NCBI GenBank assembly: GCA_014860355.1
Contig: JACZJV010000126.1
Location: forward strand, 1-57,205
Source of the DNA: Burkholderiales bacterium
Lineage (GTDB): Bacteria; Pseudomonadota; Gammaproteobacteria; Burkholderiales; SG8-39
Direction: 5' to 3'
Length of the DNA: 57,205 bases
Each line of letters opens with the position of its first letter. Position 1 is the stretch's first letter. The position numbers and the translations under genes are program-made. Shown here piece by piece: positions 48,435-57,205 of this stretch. The notes under the pieces are model-generated. The model did no database searches. It saw only the letters and a list, made by a program, of their open reading frames with translations, and was not told where the DNA came from.

Positions 48435-49175
48435 ATGAAGCTGCGCCTCGCAACATACAACATCCACAAGGGTTTTTCGCACTTCAACCGGCGCATGATG
48501 GTGCACGAGCTGCGCCACCATCTGCGCCTGCTCGATGTGGACCTGGTGTTCCTGCAGGAAGTGCAGGGCGAGCACGAGCACCACGCCAAGCACATGCACA
48601 ACTGGCCGGTGGGGCCGCAGTACGAGTTCCTCGCCGACGAGGTGTGGGCGGACTATGCCTACGGCCGCAACGCGGTATACGACCACGGCCACCACGGCAA
48701 CGCGATACTCAGCCGCTTTCCCATCATCAGCGCGGAGAATCAGGATGTGTCCGCGCACCGCTTCGAACAACGCGGGCTGCTGCATTGCGAAGTCGCGCTG
48801 GGCACGACCTGCCTGCATTGCCTGTGCGTGCACTTCGGTCTGCACGAGCACGGACGCAGGCGCCAGTTGTCGGCGCTGACCGAGCGCGTGCAGCGCCTGG
48901 TGCCGCCGGACGCACCGCTGGTCGTCGCCGGCGATTTCAACGACTGGCGCAATTCCGCCGGGCGCCGCCTGGTGGGGGAACTGGGACTGAGGGAAGTGTT
49001 TCGCGACCAGCGCGGGCGCCCGGCGCGAACCTATCCGAGCACCTTCCCCTTGCTGCGCCTGGACCGCATCTACGCGCGCGGCTTCGACGTGCGCCACGCC
49101 GAAGTCCACCACGGCCTGCCGTGGTCGCGCATTTCGGACCATGCCGCCTTGAGCGTCGAACTGGAACTGCTGTGA
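48435..49175 (+). CDS. Endonuclease/exonuclease/phosphatase family protein
   Basis: This is a 246-residue EEP-superfamily phosphoesterase. Motifs are LATYNIHKGF (Asn), LVFLQEVQGE (metal-binding Glu), VVAGDFNDWRNS (Asp and Asn), LDRIYARG and the catalytic SDHAALSVEL (Asp-His). There is no signal peptide. The stop overlaps the clsB GTG start (GTGA). It is often found before clsB in the group, so it may take part in phospholipid turnover, but that is an inference. Confidence 0.87.
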   Translation: MKLRLATYNIHKGFSHFNRRMMVHELRHHLRLLDVDLVFLQEVQGEHEHHAKHMHNWPVGPQYEFLADEVWADYAYGRNAVYDHGHHGNAILSRFPIISAENQDVSAHRFEQRGLLHCEVALGTTCLHCLCVHFGLHEHGRRRQLSALTERVQRLVPPDAPLVVAGDFNDWRNSAGRRLVGELGLREVFRDQRGRPARTYPSTFPLLRLDRIYARGFDVRHAEVHHGLPWSRISDHAALSVELELL

Positions 49176-50326
49176 CGCTGGAGTTCCTGGGCGGCAACCA
49201 GCTGCAGTTGCTGACCAATGGCAGGGGCTATTTCCCGGCGCTGCAAAAGGCGGTCGACGCGGCGCAAAACGAGATCTATCTCGAGACCTACATTTTTGCC
49301 GACGACCACACCGGCAGGCGCATTGCCGCCGCCCTGGTGCGCGCGGCCGCGCGCGGGGTGAGCGTGCACGTGCTGGTCGACGGCTTCGGCTCCAAGGGCA
49401 TGTTCGAGCAGACGCGCAAGCTGCTCGACGCGGCCAATATCGAGGTGCTGATATTCGGCCCCAAGACCTCGCCCCTGACCCTGCGCCGCAACCGCCTGCG
49501 GCGCCTGCACCGCAAGCTGGTGGTGGTGGACGCGCGCGTGGCCTTCGTCGGCGGCATCAACATCATCGACGACATGCATACGCCGCGGCATACGCCGCCG
49601 CGCTACGACTACGCCGTGCGCGTCGAAGGCCCGCTGGTCGCGAGAGTGCTGGAGCAGACCGAGCGCCTGTGGCGGCGCGTAGCCTGGGCCAGCCTGAAGC
49701 GCGGCATGGAGCGGCATGCATCGGTCGCCGCCGCCGAGACCGGCACGCAGCACGCGGTGCTGGTGGTGCGGGACAATTTTCGCCATCGTTCCGACATCGA
49801 GGACGCGTATCTCGAAGCAATCCGCGAGGCACGCAAGGAAGTCATCATCGCCAATGCCTATTTCTTTCCGGGCACGCGCTTTCGCCATGCTTTGCGCGAG
49901 GCGGCCGGGCGCGGCGTGCGCGTGGTGCTGCTGCTGCAGGGGCGGATCGAATACCTGCTGCTGCACTACGCCTCGCGCGCGCTGTACGGTTCGCTGCTCG
50001 ACGCCGGGGTGGAGATCTACGAATATCACCGGAGCTTCCTGCATGCCAAAGTCGCGGTGATCGACCGGCACTGGGCCACGGTGGGCTCTTCCAACATCGA
50101 CCCCTTCAGCCTGATGCTGGCGCGCGAAGCCAATATCGTCGTCGAGGACCAGCAATTTTCGCAGGAGCTGCGCCGCAGCCTGCTCGACCATATGAAAACC
50201 GGCGCCAAGGTGGTGGCCAAGCGCCAGTGGCGCCGCCAGCCCCTGTGGCGGCGCCTGCTCATCTGGAGCGCTTACGGCTGCACCCGGCTGCTGATGGGCG
50301 TGGCCGGCTATGGCGGGAAGCATTAG
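49172..50326 (+). CDS. clsB: Cardiolipin synthase B (phospholipase D family)
   Basis: This is a 384-residue PLD-superfamily enzyme with two HKD motifs, HRKLVVVDARVAFVGGINI and HAKVAVIDRHWATVGSSNID. The N-terminus FLGGNQLQLLTNGRGYFPAL and the ETYIFADDHTGRRIAAALV segment are typical of ClsB (YbhO). It makes cardiolipin from phosphatidylglycerol (with phosphatidylethanolamine or another donor). The start is GTG at 49172, overlapping the previous stop by four bases (GTGA). No long N-terminal membrane helices are present, unlike ClsA. Confidence 0.92.
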   Translation: MTLEFLGGNQLQLLTNGRGYFPALQKAVDAAQNEIYLETYIFADDHTGRRIAAALVRAAARGVSVHVLVDGFGSKGMFEQTRKLLDAANIEVLIFGPKTSPLTLRRNRLRRLHRKLVVVDARVAFVGGINIIDDMHTPRHTPPRYDYAVRVEGPLVARVLEQTERLWRRVAWASLKRGMERHASVAAAETGTQHAVLVVRDNFRHRSDIEDAYLEAIREARKEVIIANAYFFPGTRFRHALREAAGRGVRVVLLLQGRIEYLLLHYASRALYGSLLDAGVEIYEYHRSFLHAKVAVIDRHWATVGSSNIDPFSLMLAREANIVVEDQQFSQELRRSLLDHMKTGAKVVAKRQWRRQPLWRRLLIWSAYGCTRLLMGVAGYGGKH

Positions 50327-50327
50327 C

Positions 50328-50966
50328 ATGAAACTGACGGAGCAGGATCTGGAGCGCATCAGCGCGCTCACGCTGGAGCACTACAATCAGCGCGCCGGCG
50401 ATTTTTTCGCGGGCACGCGCGATCACGATGTCAGCCAGAACATCGCCGCGCTGCTGGCGCACATCGAGGGCGAACCGCCGTACGCCATCCTCGATTTCGG
50501 CTGCGGGCCGGGCCGCGACCTGAAAACGTTTGCCGGTCTGGGCCATATCGCCGTGGGCCTGGACGGCGCCGCGCAGTTCGTCCAAATGGCGCGCGCCTAC
50601 AGCGGCTGCGAGGTGTGGCAACAGGACTTCCTGCGACTCGAATTGCCGCCGGAGCGCTTTGACGGCGTGTTCGCCAACGCTTCGCTGTTTCACGTCGCCA
50701 GCCAGGAACTGCCGCGGGTACTGCGCGAACTGCACGCCACGCTGAAACCCGGCGGCGTGCTGTTCAGCTCGAATCCGCACGGGCGCAACGACGAAGGCTG
50801 GAACCGCGGCCGCTATGGCGCCTACCACGATCCGGACACCTGGCGTACCCTGGTCGCGGGCGCGGGATACACCGAGCTGGCGCACTACTATCGTCCGCCC
50901 GGCCTGCCGCGCGAGCAGCAGCCCTGGCTGGCGAGTGTATGGCGCAAGCAAGGCGCCGGTTCATAA
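50328..50966 (+). CDS. Class I SAM-dependent methyltransferase
   Basis: This is a 212-residue methyltransferase. Motif I is ILDFGCGPGRDLKTFAGLG, followed by VGLDGAAQFVQMARAY and FDGVFANASLFHVASQELP. The final segment with LPREQQPWLASVWRK contains a hydrophobic substrate-side strand. I chose the ATG at 50328, two bases after the clsB stop; the longer frame adds six residues. It is probably cotranscribed with clsB. The substrate is unknown. Confidence 0.85.
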   Translation: MKLTEQDLERISALTLEHYNQRAGDFFAGTRDHDVSQNIAALLAHIEGEPPYAILDFGCGPGRDLKTFAGLGHIAVGLDGAAQFVQMARAYSGCEVWQQDFLRLELPPERFDGVFANASLFHVASQELPRVLRELHATLKPGGVLFSSNPHGRNDEGWNRGRYGAYHDPDTWRTLVAGAGYTELAHYYRPPGLPREQQPWLASVWRKQGAGS

Positions 50967-50984
50967 GGCTGAGCCGGTGGATTC

Positions 50985-51443
50985 CTACTCGCCCGGACTG
51001 CGGCGGCGGAACATGCCCACGCCCGACATGTGCATCACCAGTTCGCCGTGCTGGTTGTAGACTTCGGAGCGCGCGCGCACGGTACCCATGTCGGGGCGGC
51101 TCGCCGAGGCGCGCGTTTCCTGCACCGCGACTTTCAGATGCAGCGTGTCGCCAGCGCGCACCGGCTTCACCCAGCGCACTTCGTCCACCCCCGGTGATCC
51201 CATGCTGGCCGACTCGAGCAGGTAGCTGTCGCAGATCATGCGCATGCAAAGACCGGCCGTCTGCCAGCCGCTCGCGATCAGGCCGCCGAATACGCTCTGC
51301 GTCGCTTTCTCGCGGTCGGTGTGGAAGGGTTGCGGATCGTACTTGCGCGCGAACTCGATGATCTCTTCCTCGCTGAGACTGAGCCCGCCTGTCTCGAACA
51401 CCTGCCCGGGGTAAAAGTCCTCCCAGTAATACTTGTAGCTCAC
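50985..51443 (-). CDS. MaoC-like dehydratase domain protein (paralogue 2)
   Basis: This is a 152-residue hotdog-fold protein. KYYWEDFYPGQVFETGGLSL and YDPQPFHTDREKATQSVFGG include the hydratase-2 type active-site Asp and His (D-P-Q-x-F/Y-H), with IASGWQTAGLCMRMICDSYL following. The start is GTG at 51443; the previous gene stops 10 bp upstream. About half of its residues match the neighbour at 51454-51909, so the two arose by tandem duplication. It would hydrate an enoyl-CoA; the substrate is unknown. Confidence 0.85.
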   Translation of the reverse strand: MSYKYYWEDFYPGQVFETGGLSLSEEEIIEFARKYDPQPFHTDREKATQSVFGGLIASGWQTAGLCMRMICDSYLLESASMGSPGVDEVRWVKPVRAGDTLHLKVAVQETRASASRPDMGTVRARSEVYNQHGELVMHMSGVGMFRRRSPGE

Positions 51444-51453
51444 GTGAGCACCG

Positions 51454-51909
51454 CTAGGCCGGCGTGCGGCGCAGGAACAACTGGCGACCGCGCATGGACA
51501 GCACCACTTCGCCGTTCTGATTGAGCGCTTGCCAGAGAAACAGTATGGTGCCTCGATTGAGCTGCTTGGCCGAGGGCGTGGATTCGATCACCGTCGTTTT
51601 CAGGTGCAGCGCGTCTCCGGGACGCACGGGCTTCAGCCAGCGCAGCTCCTCGAGGCCGGGAGATCCGACGCAGGAGGACTCGAGCAGATAACCGTCGCAC
51701 ATCTGGCGCATCATGACGGCACAGGTTTGCCAGCCGCTCGCGATCAGCCCGCCGAAAGGCGAACTGCGCGCCGCTTCCACATCGGTGTGGTAAGTCTGCG
51801 GGTCGTACTCGCGCGCGAAGCGCACGATGTCCTCTTCCGACAGCGCGCGCGCGGCGGTTTCGAACACCCGGCCCGGTGTGAAGTCTTCCCAGTAATATTT
51901 GATCGCCAT
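51454..51909 (-). CDS. MaoC-like dehydratase domain protein (paralogue 1)
   Basis: This is a 151-residue MaoC-like hotdog protein. KYYWEDFTPGRVFETAARAL, YDPQTYHTDVEAARSSPFGG and IASGWQTCAVMMRQMCDGYL align without gaps to the next gene. The active-site Asp and His of the hydratase-2 family are kept. Its ATG shares one base with the stop of the aldehyde dehydrogenase gene (TGATG). The pair may form a heterodimer, as some two-gene enoyl-CoA hydratases do. Confidence 0.85.
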   Translation of the reverse strand: MAIKYYWEDFTPGRVFETAARALSEEDIVRFAREYDPQTYHTDVEAARSSPFGGLIASGWQTCAVMMRQMCDGYLLESSCVGSPGLEELRWLKPVRPGDALHLKTTVIESTPSAKQLNRGTILFLWQALNQNGEVVLSMRGRQLFLRRTPA

Positions 51910-53345
51910 CAGACCTTGGCTTCCGGCTTGAGTTGCAGGGACTTGTACTCGAGGAATTCCTCCAGCCCGAAGCGGCCGAGTTCGCGCCCGTTGCCCGACT
52001 GCTTGTAGCCGCCGAAGGGCGCGCGCAGGTTGAACGGACCGCCATTGATGTCCACCTGGCCGGTGCGCATGCGCTTCGCCACTTTTTTCGCATGTTCTTC
52101 GTCTTTCGACCAGACGCCGCCGCCGAGGCCGTAGGGCGTGTTGTTGGCAATCCTCACCGCCTCGTCTTCGTCCCTGTAGGTGATGATGGACAGCACCGGC
52201 CCGAAGATTTCCTCCTGCGCGATGCTCGAGTCGGGCCGGACCCGGCCGAATATGGTGGGCCGGACGTAATAGCCCTTGGGCAGGCCCTCGGGGGCATCGG
52301 CGCCGCCGGTGAGCAGTTCCGCTCCGCTTTCCATGCCTTTCCTGATGTAGCCGCGCACGCGTTCGCGCTGCGCTTCCGATACCAGCGGGCCGAGCTTGGC
52401 CGCGCCGCCGTAGGGATCGCCGACGGTGAAGCTTTTGGCCACTTCGGCCGCGATTTTCGCGACCTCCTCGTATTTGCTCTCCGGCACCAGCAGGCGCGTG
52501 TGCGCCGAGCAGGTCTGGCCGGAGTTCAGAAAGCAGGCGTTGATCGTACCTTTCACCGCGGCGGCCAGGTCGGCGTCCTCGAGCACTACCGCGGCCGACT
52601 TGCCGCCCAGTTCCAGGGCCACGCGCTTCACGGTCGCCGAAGCGAGTTCGGACACGCGCTTGCCGGCGCGGGTGGATCCGGTGAAGGACACCATGTCCAC
52701 TTCCGCGTGCGCGGCCATGGCCTCGCCCACCACCGGGCCGTAGCCCGTGACCAGGTTGAACACGCCCGCGGGCAGTCCGGCGGCGTGGATGATTTCGGCC
52801 AGCACGAAGGCGTTGAGCGGCGCCACTTCGGATGGTTTAAGTACCACCGTGCAGCCGGCGGCGAGCGCCGGCGCGACCTTGGCAGCGATCTGGTGCAAGG
52901 GATAATTCCACGGCGTGATCGCTGCGACCACGCCGACCGGCTCGCGCAGGACGAGTGAATTGCCGACCTGCTCTTCGAAGGCGTAGCTGGCGAGCATTTT
53001 CGCGTACATGCCGAAGGTGGCCGTGGGCGAGCCCGCCTGGATCATGGTGGCGAGCTTCACCGGCATGCCCACCTCGCCGGCGATGAGCTTGCCGATCTCT
53101 TCCGCGCGCGCTTTCAGCCCTTCGTGGATTTTCTGCAGGTACGCGGCGCGTTCGGCCGCAGCTGTCGCGGCCCAGCCGTCGAAGGCGGCGCGCGCGGCGG
53201 CGACTGCGGCATTGACGTCATCGGCCGTACCTTCGGGAACGCGTCCCATGACCTCCTCGGTCGAAGCGTTGATCACATCGATTGACTTGCCGTCTTTGGG
53301 CGCGGCCCACTGGCCGTTGATGTATAGCTGGTCGCGGACTTGCAT
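51909..53345 (-). CDS. Aldehyde dehydrogenase family protein
   Basis: This is a 478-residue NAD(P)-dependent aldehyde dehydrogenase. [20 protein letters not shown] binds the cofactor, [16 protein letters not shown] follows, the Glu of [16 protein letters not shown] activates water, and the nucleophile Cys is in [14 protein letters not shown]. The end [19 protein letters not shown] is normal. I chose the ATG at 53345, which gives [16 protein letters not shown]; the longer frame adds 24 unconserved residues. It forms an operon with the two MaoC-like genes. Confidence 0.92.
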   Translation of the reverse strand: MQVRDQLYINGQWAAPKDGKSIDVINASTEEVMGRVPEGTADDVNAAVAAARAAFDGWAATAAAERAAYLQKIHEGLKARAEEIGKLIAGEVGMPVKLATMIQAGSPTATFGMYAKMLASYAFEEQVGNSLVLREPVGVVAAITPWNYPLHQIAAKVAPALAAGCTVVLKPSEVAPLNAFVLAEIIHAAGLPAGVFNLVTGYGPVVGEAMAAHAEVDMVSFTGSTRAGKRVSELASATVKRVALELGGKSAAVVLEDADLAAAVKGTINACFLNSGQTCSAHTRLLVPESKYEEVAKIAAEVAKSFTVGDPYGGAAKLGPLVSEAQRERVRGYIRKGMESGAELLTGGADAPEGLPKGYYVRPTIFGRVRPDSSIAQEEIFGPVLSIITYRDEDEAVRIANNTPYGLGGGVWSKDEEHAKKVAKRMRTGQVDINGGPFNLRAPFGGYKQSGNGRELGRFGLEEFLEYKSLQLKPEAKV

Positions 53346-53454
53346 GATTTTTCCCATGGGAGAAGAAAGCGCAGGAGCGCCCATTTTAGCGGATAGGCCG
53401 GCGCGCGTGGCGGGCACGGCAGCAACAGCGCAGGCGTGTGCGCCTTCGTTTATG

Positions 53455-53919
53455 CTATGCCGGCGCGGACGAGTGCTCTACACCGGTCAGGGGAATCAGC
53501 CGCTCGTACGCGCTGATCTTCCGGCGCAGCTGCTCAGGCAGGGGAGCGGATTTCTTGGTCGCCGGATCGGCGTTCACGTATATCAGCTCGCCGCTGACCA
53601 AGTGGGTGTCGCCGCGCCAGATCTCGAGCAGGAACTGCATGCTCGAGCGCCCCAGGCGCGCGGTGCGGCCGTGTATGTCGAGGAAGTCGTCGAATTCGGC
53701 CGAGCCGTGGTACTCGGCCGTGGCCTTGACCGCGTACATGTCGGTGCCGAAGTCCTTCACGAAACCGTCCGGATAGTCGATGCCGATGCTGCGCCAGTAC
53801 TCGGTGATGGCGACGTCGAAATAGAGGAAATAATTGCCGTTGAACACGATGCCCTGCCGGTCCACCTCAGCCCAGCGCACCCGCAGCCTGTGGCAGAAAA
53901 CAAATTGCTCGCGTGACAT
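53455..53919 (-). CDS. Acyl-CoA thioesterase (4-hydroxybenzoyl-CoA thioesterase/YbgC type)
   Basis: This is a 154-residue hotdog thioesterase. The catalytic Asp is in [20 protein letters not shown], with [12 protein letters not shown] as the long helix. Later strands are [20 protein letters not shown] and [10 protein letters not shown], then [20 protein letters not shown]. The gap to the aldehyde dehydrogenase start (109 bp) contains no strong signal. It may belong with the acyl-CoA genes downstream. The substrate is unknown. Confidence 0.87.
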   Translation of the reverse strand: MSREQFVFCHRLRVRWAEVDRQGIVFNGNYFLYFDVAITEYWRSIGIDYPDGFVKDFGTDMYAVKATAEYHGSAEFDDFLDIHGRTARLGRSSMQFLLEIWRGDTHLVSGELIYVNADPATKKSAPLPEQLRRKISAYERLIPLTGVEHSSAPA

Positions 53920-54101
53920 TGCCGCTATCCTGATGAAGAAACTCGGAGCGCCGTACTATAGGCGCAACAGCGCTCGCGGGCAAGAACACCCAGCGACAGA
54001 AGTCCCCTGGACCCAAGCGGCGTGGCCGAGCCGCCGGGTTTGCGCATATACTGATGCGCGCCAGCGTTCGACGCATGAAAAGCAAAGCGAGCCCCGGATT
54101 T

Positions 54102-54707
54102 ATGGACGATATCGTCATCCGCGCCATGGCCAAATGGCCGAACCTGCCGGCGGTATACGGCTGGCTTGCGCTGGATCGCCGCGGGCAATGGTCGATCAAG
54201 AATGACTCGCCCGGCGGCAGCGCCCGCTTCGATCCAGTCGTTAACACGAAGCTGATCGAATTCATCGGCCGCAACTATGCGCGCGACGAAGCCGGATGCT
54301 GGTATTTCCAGAACGGCCCGCAGCGGGTCTACGTCGGCCTCGACTACACGCCGCTCGTCTACCGCATCGCGCGCGCGCATCCGCTCGCGTTCGAAACGCA
54401 CACGGGAGTCGCTTGCGCGAGCCTGCAGGCGGCGTACATGGACGAAGACGGCAACCTGCTCCTCGTGACCGAGCACGGGCCCGGGATGCTGATCGACCGC
54501 GACCTGCCGCGCGGGCTCGAAGCGCTCTCCTACGCCGACGGTCATGCGCTGGAGGAGGAGCGCTTGCTCGCGCTGATCGAAGAGGGCAGCGATGCGGCCG
54601 GGGTGTATTTCAACACCGGCGCCCTCAGCCTGCCTCTGACGCTGATCAGGTCCGAGGAGGCGCCGCAGCGCCTGGGCTATGTGCGCGAGCCGCGGCCCGC
54701 GGGCTGA
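54102..54707 (+). CDS. Conserved hypothetical protein
   Basis: This is a 201-residue protein of unknown function. It starts MDDIVIRAMAKWPNLPAVYG, WLALDRRGQWSIKN, and has further conserved-looking segments FIGRNYARDEAGCWYFQNGP and RVYVGLDYTPLVYRI, with an acidic central region. I chose the ATG at 54102, where similarity to other betaproteobacterial proteins appears to begin; upstream ATG codons at 54054 and 54075 are possible. No membrane segment or catalytic motif is clear. The gene stands alone between convergent or divergent neighbours. Confidence 0.72.
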   Translation: MDDIVIRAMAKWPNLPAVYGWLALDRRGQWSIKNDSPGGSARFDPVVNTKLIEFIGRNYARDEAGCWYFQNGPQRVYVGLDYTPLVYRIARAHPLAFETHTGVACASLQAAYMDEDGNLLLVTEHGPGMLIDRDLPRGLEALSYADGHALEEERLLALIEEGSDAAGVYFNTGALSLPLTLIRSEEAPQRLGYVREPRPAG

Positions 54708-54711
54708 ATTC

Positions 54712-55689
54712 CTAGCCCGGAACCAGGACGACCTTGCCCTTGACCTTGCGCTCCATGACGTCATTGAGCGCGCGTGCCGCCTGCGCCAGCGGATAGGCGG
54801 CGCTGACCAGCGGTTTCAGCCTGCCGCTGGCGATCCAGCCCAGAAGTTCGCGTACGTTCGCCTCGTTTTTCTGCGGCTCCTTGCGCGTGAAATTGCCCCA
54901 GAACACGCCGACGATGGAAAAGCCCTTCAGCAGCGGCAGGTTGAGCGGAATCTTGGGGATTTCGCCGCCGGCGAAACCGATGACCAGGTAGCGCCCGCCC
55001 CAGGCCATGTCGCGCATCGCCGGCTCGGCGAATTTGTCGCCCACCGGGTCGTAGACCACGTCCACGCCCTTGCCATCGGTGATGCGCTTCACCGCCTCGC
55101 GCAAATCCTCGTTCGCGTAATTGATGGTGGCGTCGGCGCCCAGTTGCCTGCACGCCGCTAGCTTGTCGTCGCTGGAGGCGGCGGCGATCACGCGCGCGCC
55201 CATCAACCTGCCCAACTCGACCGCGGCGCTGCCTACGCCACCCGCGGCGCCGAGCACCAGCAATGTCTCACCCGCCAGGAGCCGCGCGCGGTCCTTGAGC
55301 GCGTGGTAGGAAGTGCCATAGGTCATCATGAACGAAGCGGCCACCTTGAAGTCCACCCCCGGCGGCATCGGAATGCAGGCGCGCGCGTCCACGGCTATCT
55401 CCTCGGCATACGCGCCCCAGCCGGCATAGGCGATCACCGCGTCGCCGGCTTTGGGATGTGTCACGCCTGCGCCCACTGCTTTCACCACCCCCGCAAGCTC
55501 GGTGCCGGGCGAGAACGGGAACGGCGGCTTCGCCTGATACTTGCCCTGAATGATCAGCGCATCCGGGAAGTTCACCCCTGCCGCCTTCATGCTCACCAGC
55601 ACCTGGCCGGCTGCAGGCACCGGCGCAGGGACGTCCTCTACAACGAGCGTGTCGGGCAAACCGTATTGCTTGCAAAGCACTGCTTTCAT
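54712..55689 (-). CDS. Zinc-independent NAD(P)H:quinone oxidoreductase (MDR family)
   Basis: This is a 325-residue medium-chain reductase of the QOR type. The catalytic domain is MKAVLCKQYGLPDTLVVEDV and AAGVNFPDALIIQGKYQAKP, where the zinc-ligand Cys of alcohol dehydrogenases is absent. The NADPH site is LLVLGAAGGVGSAAVELGRL and VVYDPVGDKFAEPAMRDMA. The C-terminus is NDVMERKVKGKVVLVPG. I chose the ATG at 55689, with AGGAGA 8 bp upstream. The stop lies five bases past the converging hypothetical gene. Confidence 0.92.
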   Translation of the reverse strand: MKAVLCKQYGLPDTLVVEDVPAPVPAAGQVLVSMKAAGVNFPDALIIQGKYQAKPPFPFSPGTELAGVVKAVGAGVTHPKAGDAVIAYAGWGAYAEEIAVDARACIPMPPGVDFKVAASFMMTYGTSYHALKDRARLLAGETLLVLGAAGGVGSAAVELGRLMGARVIAAASSDDKLAACRQLGADATINYANEDLREAVKRITDGKGVDVVYDPVGDKFAEPAMRDMAWGGRYLVIGFAGGEIPKIPLNLPLLKGFSIVGVFWGNFTRKEPQKNEANVRELLGWIASGRLKPLVSAAYPLAQAARALNDVMERKVKGKVVLVPG

Positions 55690-55803
55690 GAAATGGATCT
55701 CCTGGCGCTGGGTGGTTTGGGGAGAATGATACCCGTGTTCTTCCTGCCGGCTCAATTGTCAGAGCCGCCGGTATTCGTGTTTCTTGTTGCGCTGCCAGGC
55801 AAA

Positions 55804-55828
55804 CAAAAAAGCCGGCCTGGGCCGGCTT
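55804..55828 (-). terminator. Intrinsic terminator of rhlE
   Basis: On the minus strand, AAGCCGGC pairs with GCCGGCTT around the loop CCAG and continues into a run of Ts (TTTTTTG). It starts 21 bp after the rhlE stop and is a strong rho-independent terminator. Confidence 0.85.
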
Positions 55829-55848
55829 CTGCAGTGCAAGGAGTTCGC

Positions 55849-57168
<1,320 letters not shown>

Positions 57169-57205
57169 GTAATGCTCCTGGTATCGGCCTGTCGACGATT
57201 GGTTA

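Overview
The window looks like a chromosomal segment of a high-GC betaproteobacterium. Three pieces of gene order support this: uvrA next to an MFS gene and ssb; the run fmdB-like, DUF502, aspS, nudB, endonuclease-like, clsB; and the divergent pair plsY/folB. No rRNA, tRNA, phage, integrase island or transposase gene was found. Almost all of the window is ordinary coding sequence.

Layout. Positions 1-3976 (minus) are the plsY gene followed by an exopolysaccharide cluster: polyprenyl-phosphate sugar-1-phosphate transferase, EpsL-like outer-membrane barrel, export lipoprotein, and a partial secreted protein at the edge. Positions 4057-8826 hold folB, ybaK, xerD, ogt and typA. Positions 9143-13970 (minus) are a TAXI-type TRAP transporter operon ending in a fumarate-reductase-like flavoprotein. 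Positions 14196-17100 hold an MFS carrier, an alpha/beta hydrolase and a lipoprotein peptidase. Positions 17456-23655 (minus) carry 3-hydroxybutyrate dehydrogenase, a GST, gamma-glutamyltransferase, two hemerythrin-fold proteins and MetY. Positions 23797-26920 hold a CoA-binding protein, a ThDP enzyme, a thiamine-binding-like protein and a hypothetical. Positions 26976-30984 are a Glu/Asp ABC transporter plus an amino-acid racemase. Positions 31178-37840 carry acetoacetyl-CoA synthetase, DUF488, a MarR/thioesterase pair, a GT1 glycosyltransferase, a methyltransferase and an AraC regulator. Positions 37870-50966 are the DNA repair, replication and translation block, including a barnase/barstar pair. 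Positions 50985-57168 carry two MaoC-like paralogues with an aldehyde dehydrogenase, a thioesterase, a quinone oxidoreductase and RhlE.

Metabolism. BdhA (to acetoacetate) and acetoacetyl-CoA synthetase (to acetoacetyl-CoA) together would let the cell use 3-hydroxybutyrate. Two separate solute uptake operons share one design: the binding-protein gene comes first and is closed by an intrinsic terminator before the permease genes.

Most unusual feature. About 200-bp composite elements occupy three intergenic spaces (5042-5243, 8862-9063 and, inverted, 17148-17370). Each has the same ordered parts: CTGCAG, a 9-bp GC hairpin A, a 21-22-bp perfect hairpin B, a 38-41-nt linker, a 19-21-bp perfect hairpin C, and a small GC hairpin D. 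The B and C stems differ between copies at many positions, yet both arms change together so that pairing stays perfect. The loops of B and C are complementary or nearly so. They encode no protein, lack the GTAG foot of REP elements, and match no repeat family I can name.
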